NCBI GenBank assembly: GCA_947456915.1
Contig: CANGUQ010000290.1
Location: 1 to 5,449, forward strand
DNA length: 5,449 bases
DNA from: Betaproteobacteria bacterium
GTDB taxonomy: Bacteria; Pseudomonadota; Gammaproteobacteria; Burkholderiales; CAIKXV01
Direction: 5' to 3'
Shown here: positions 5,108 to 5,449 of the stretch, piece by piece
Numbering within the stretch: position 1 is the first letter of the stretch
Layout: each line of letters begins with the position of its first letter
The notes under the pieces: model-generated
The model's database searches: none
What the model saw: the letters and a program-made list of their open reading frames with translations, nothing else
What the model was told of the DNA's origin: nothing
Translations under genes and position numbers: made by a program

Positions 5108-5449
5108 TCACGCAGCACTCCCGGTAAATCGATCCCCATACGCGATGGCGAACTGGTTCATCGCCTCGCGCCATTCTCGTATCGAGCGCCCATGATCGGC
5201 CGTGATGTTGCGCAGCGCCAGCCAGATCAGCTTGCTGGCCGCATCGTCGCTGGGGAAATGCCCGCGGGTCTTGATGATCTTGCGCAGCTGGCTGTGCAGG
5301 CTCTCGATCGCGTTGGTGGTGTAGATCAGCTTTCTCACCGCCGGCGGATAGGCGAAGAACGGGATCACCTTGTCCCAGGCGCTGCGCCATGCGGTGACGA
5401 CCGTCGGGAAGCGCTGCCCCCACGGGCCGCGCTCGAAGGCGTCCAGCGC
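5108..5449 (-). CDS. IS256-family (Mutator-like) transposase, C-terminal 113 residues, partial
   Basis: The frame is open from the right window edge to TGA at 5108-5110, so the N-terminal part lies outside. The visible sequence begins ALDAFERGPWGQRFP and continues WRSAWDKVIPFFAYPP, VRKLIYTTNAIESLHSQLRK, TRGHFPSDDAASKLIWLALR and REWREAMNQFAIAYGDRF. This is the conserved C-terminal region of IS256-family DDE transposases (about 400 residues). The glutamate in NAIES (codon 5303-5305) is the third catalytic acidic residue. No frameshift or stop is visible in this portion, so the element may be intact and relatively recent compared with the decayed genes beside it. The GTG at 5366-5368 is an internal valine, not the start. 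Confidence 0.92.
   Translation of the reverse strand, partial: ALDAFERGPWGQRFPTVVTAWRSAWDKVIPFFAYPPAVRKLIYTTNAIESLHSQLRKIIKTRGHFPSDDAASKLIWLALRNITADHGRSIREWREAMNQFAIAYGDRFTGSAA

Larger units (their letters stand above)
5016..5449 (-). mobile_element. IS256-family insertion sequence, 3' portion, cut by window edge
   Basis: The element contains the transposase C-terminus (minus strand) and about 90 nt of noncoding end. The likely terminus is GGGCGTGTCTGAATTTTTGT beginning at about 5016, which looks like the A/T-containing ends (TTACACAAAAATTC...GACAC on the other strand) of IS256-family elements. The exact boundary and target-site duplication cannot be confirmed because the other end lies outside the window. 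Confidence 0.6.

Noticed and set aside
4947..5423. 158-codon minus-strand frame overlapping the IS256 transposase
   Set aside because: It is a shifted frame of the transposase region; the other minus frame gives the conserved IS256 motifs.

Overview
The window looks like an accessory stretch of a GC-rich Gram-negative chromosome, most likely betaproteobacterial (inference). Three things point there: two proteins with PEP-CTERM-type sorting tails, the C-terminal remnant of a Bug/TctC-type periplasmic binding protein (a family greatly expanded in Burkholderiales), and the codon composition. No rRNA, tRNA or CRISPR was seen.

Left part (1-4227): four genes on the + strand. A secreted PEP-CTERM-type protein (84-773) ends at a perfect 13-bp hairpin. 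After a 260-nt gap comes a two-gene ABC-2 exporter: an ATPase (1035-1964) and a 12-helix-like permease (1961-3286), joined by a 4-nt ATGA overlap. Several small inverted repeats follow, then a second secreted PEP-CTERM-type protein (3487-4227). It is a clear paralogue of the first, sharing the same signal peptide, jelly-roll-like core and sorting tail. The exporter is therefore bracketed by two copies of the same surface-protein family. No exosortase is present, so the sorting enzyme must be encoded elsewhere.

Right part (4228-5449): a graveyard of broken genes. In order it holds the last residues of a hydantoinase B/5-oxoprolinase-type protein (- strand, ending at 4340), an internal/C-terminal piece of an IS91-like transposase (+ strand, about 4440-4823), the last ~48 codons of a Bug/TctC substrate-binding protein (+ strand, to 4960), about 55 nt of unassigned sequence, and the 3' end of an IS256-family insertion sequence whose transposase (- strand) runs off the right edge. 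None of the three gene remnants is complete.

How the genes may work together: the ATPase and permease form one transporter. The flanking PEP-CTERM-type proteins would be exported by Sec and processed at the inner membrane by an exosortase. Whether the transporter serves the same surface or exopolysaccharide process is suggested only by position. I see no unmistakably new system. The most unusual items are the paralogue-flanked exporter and the three-part mosaic of gene fragments.
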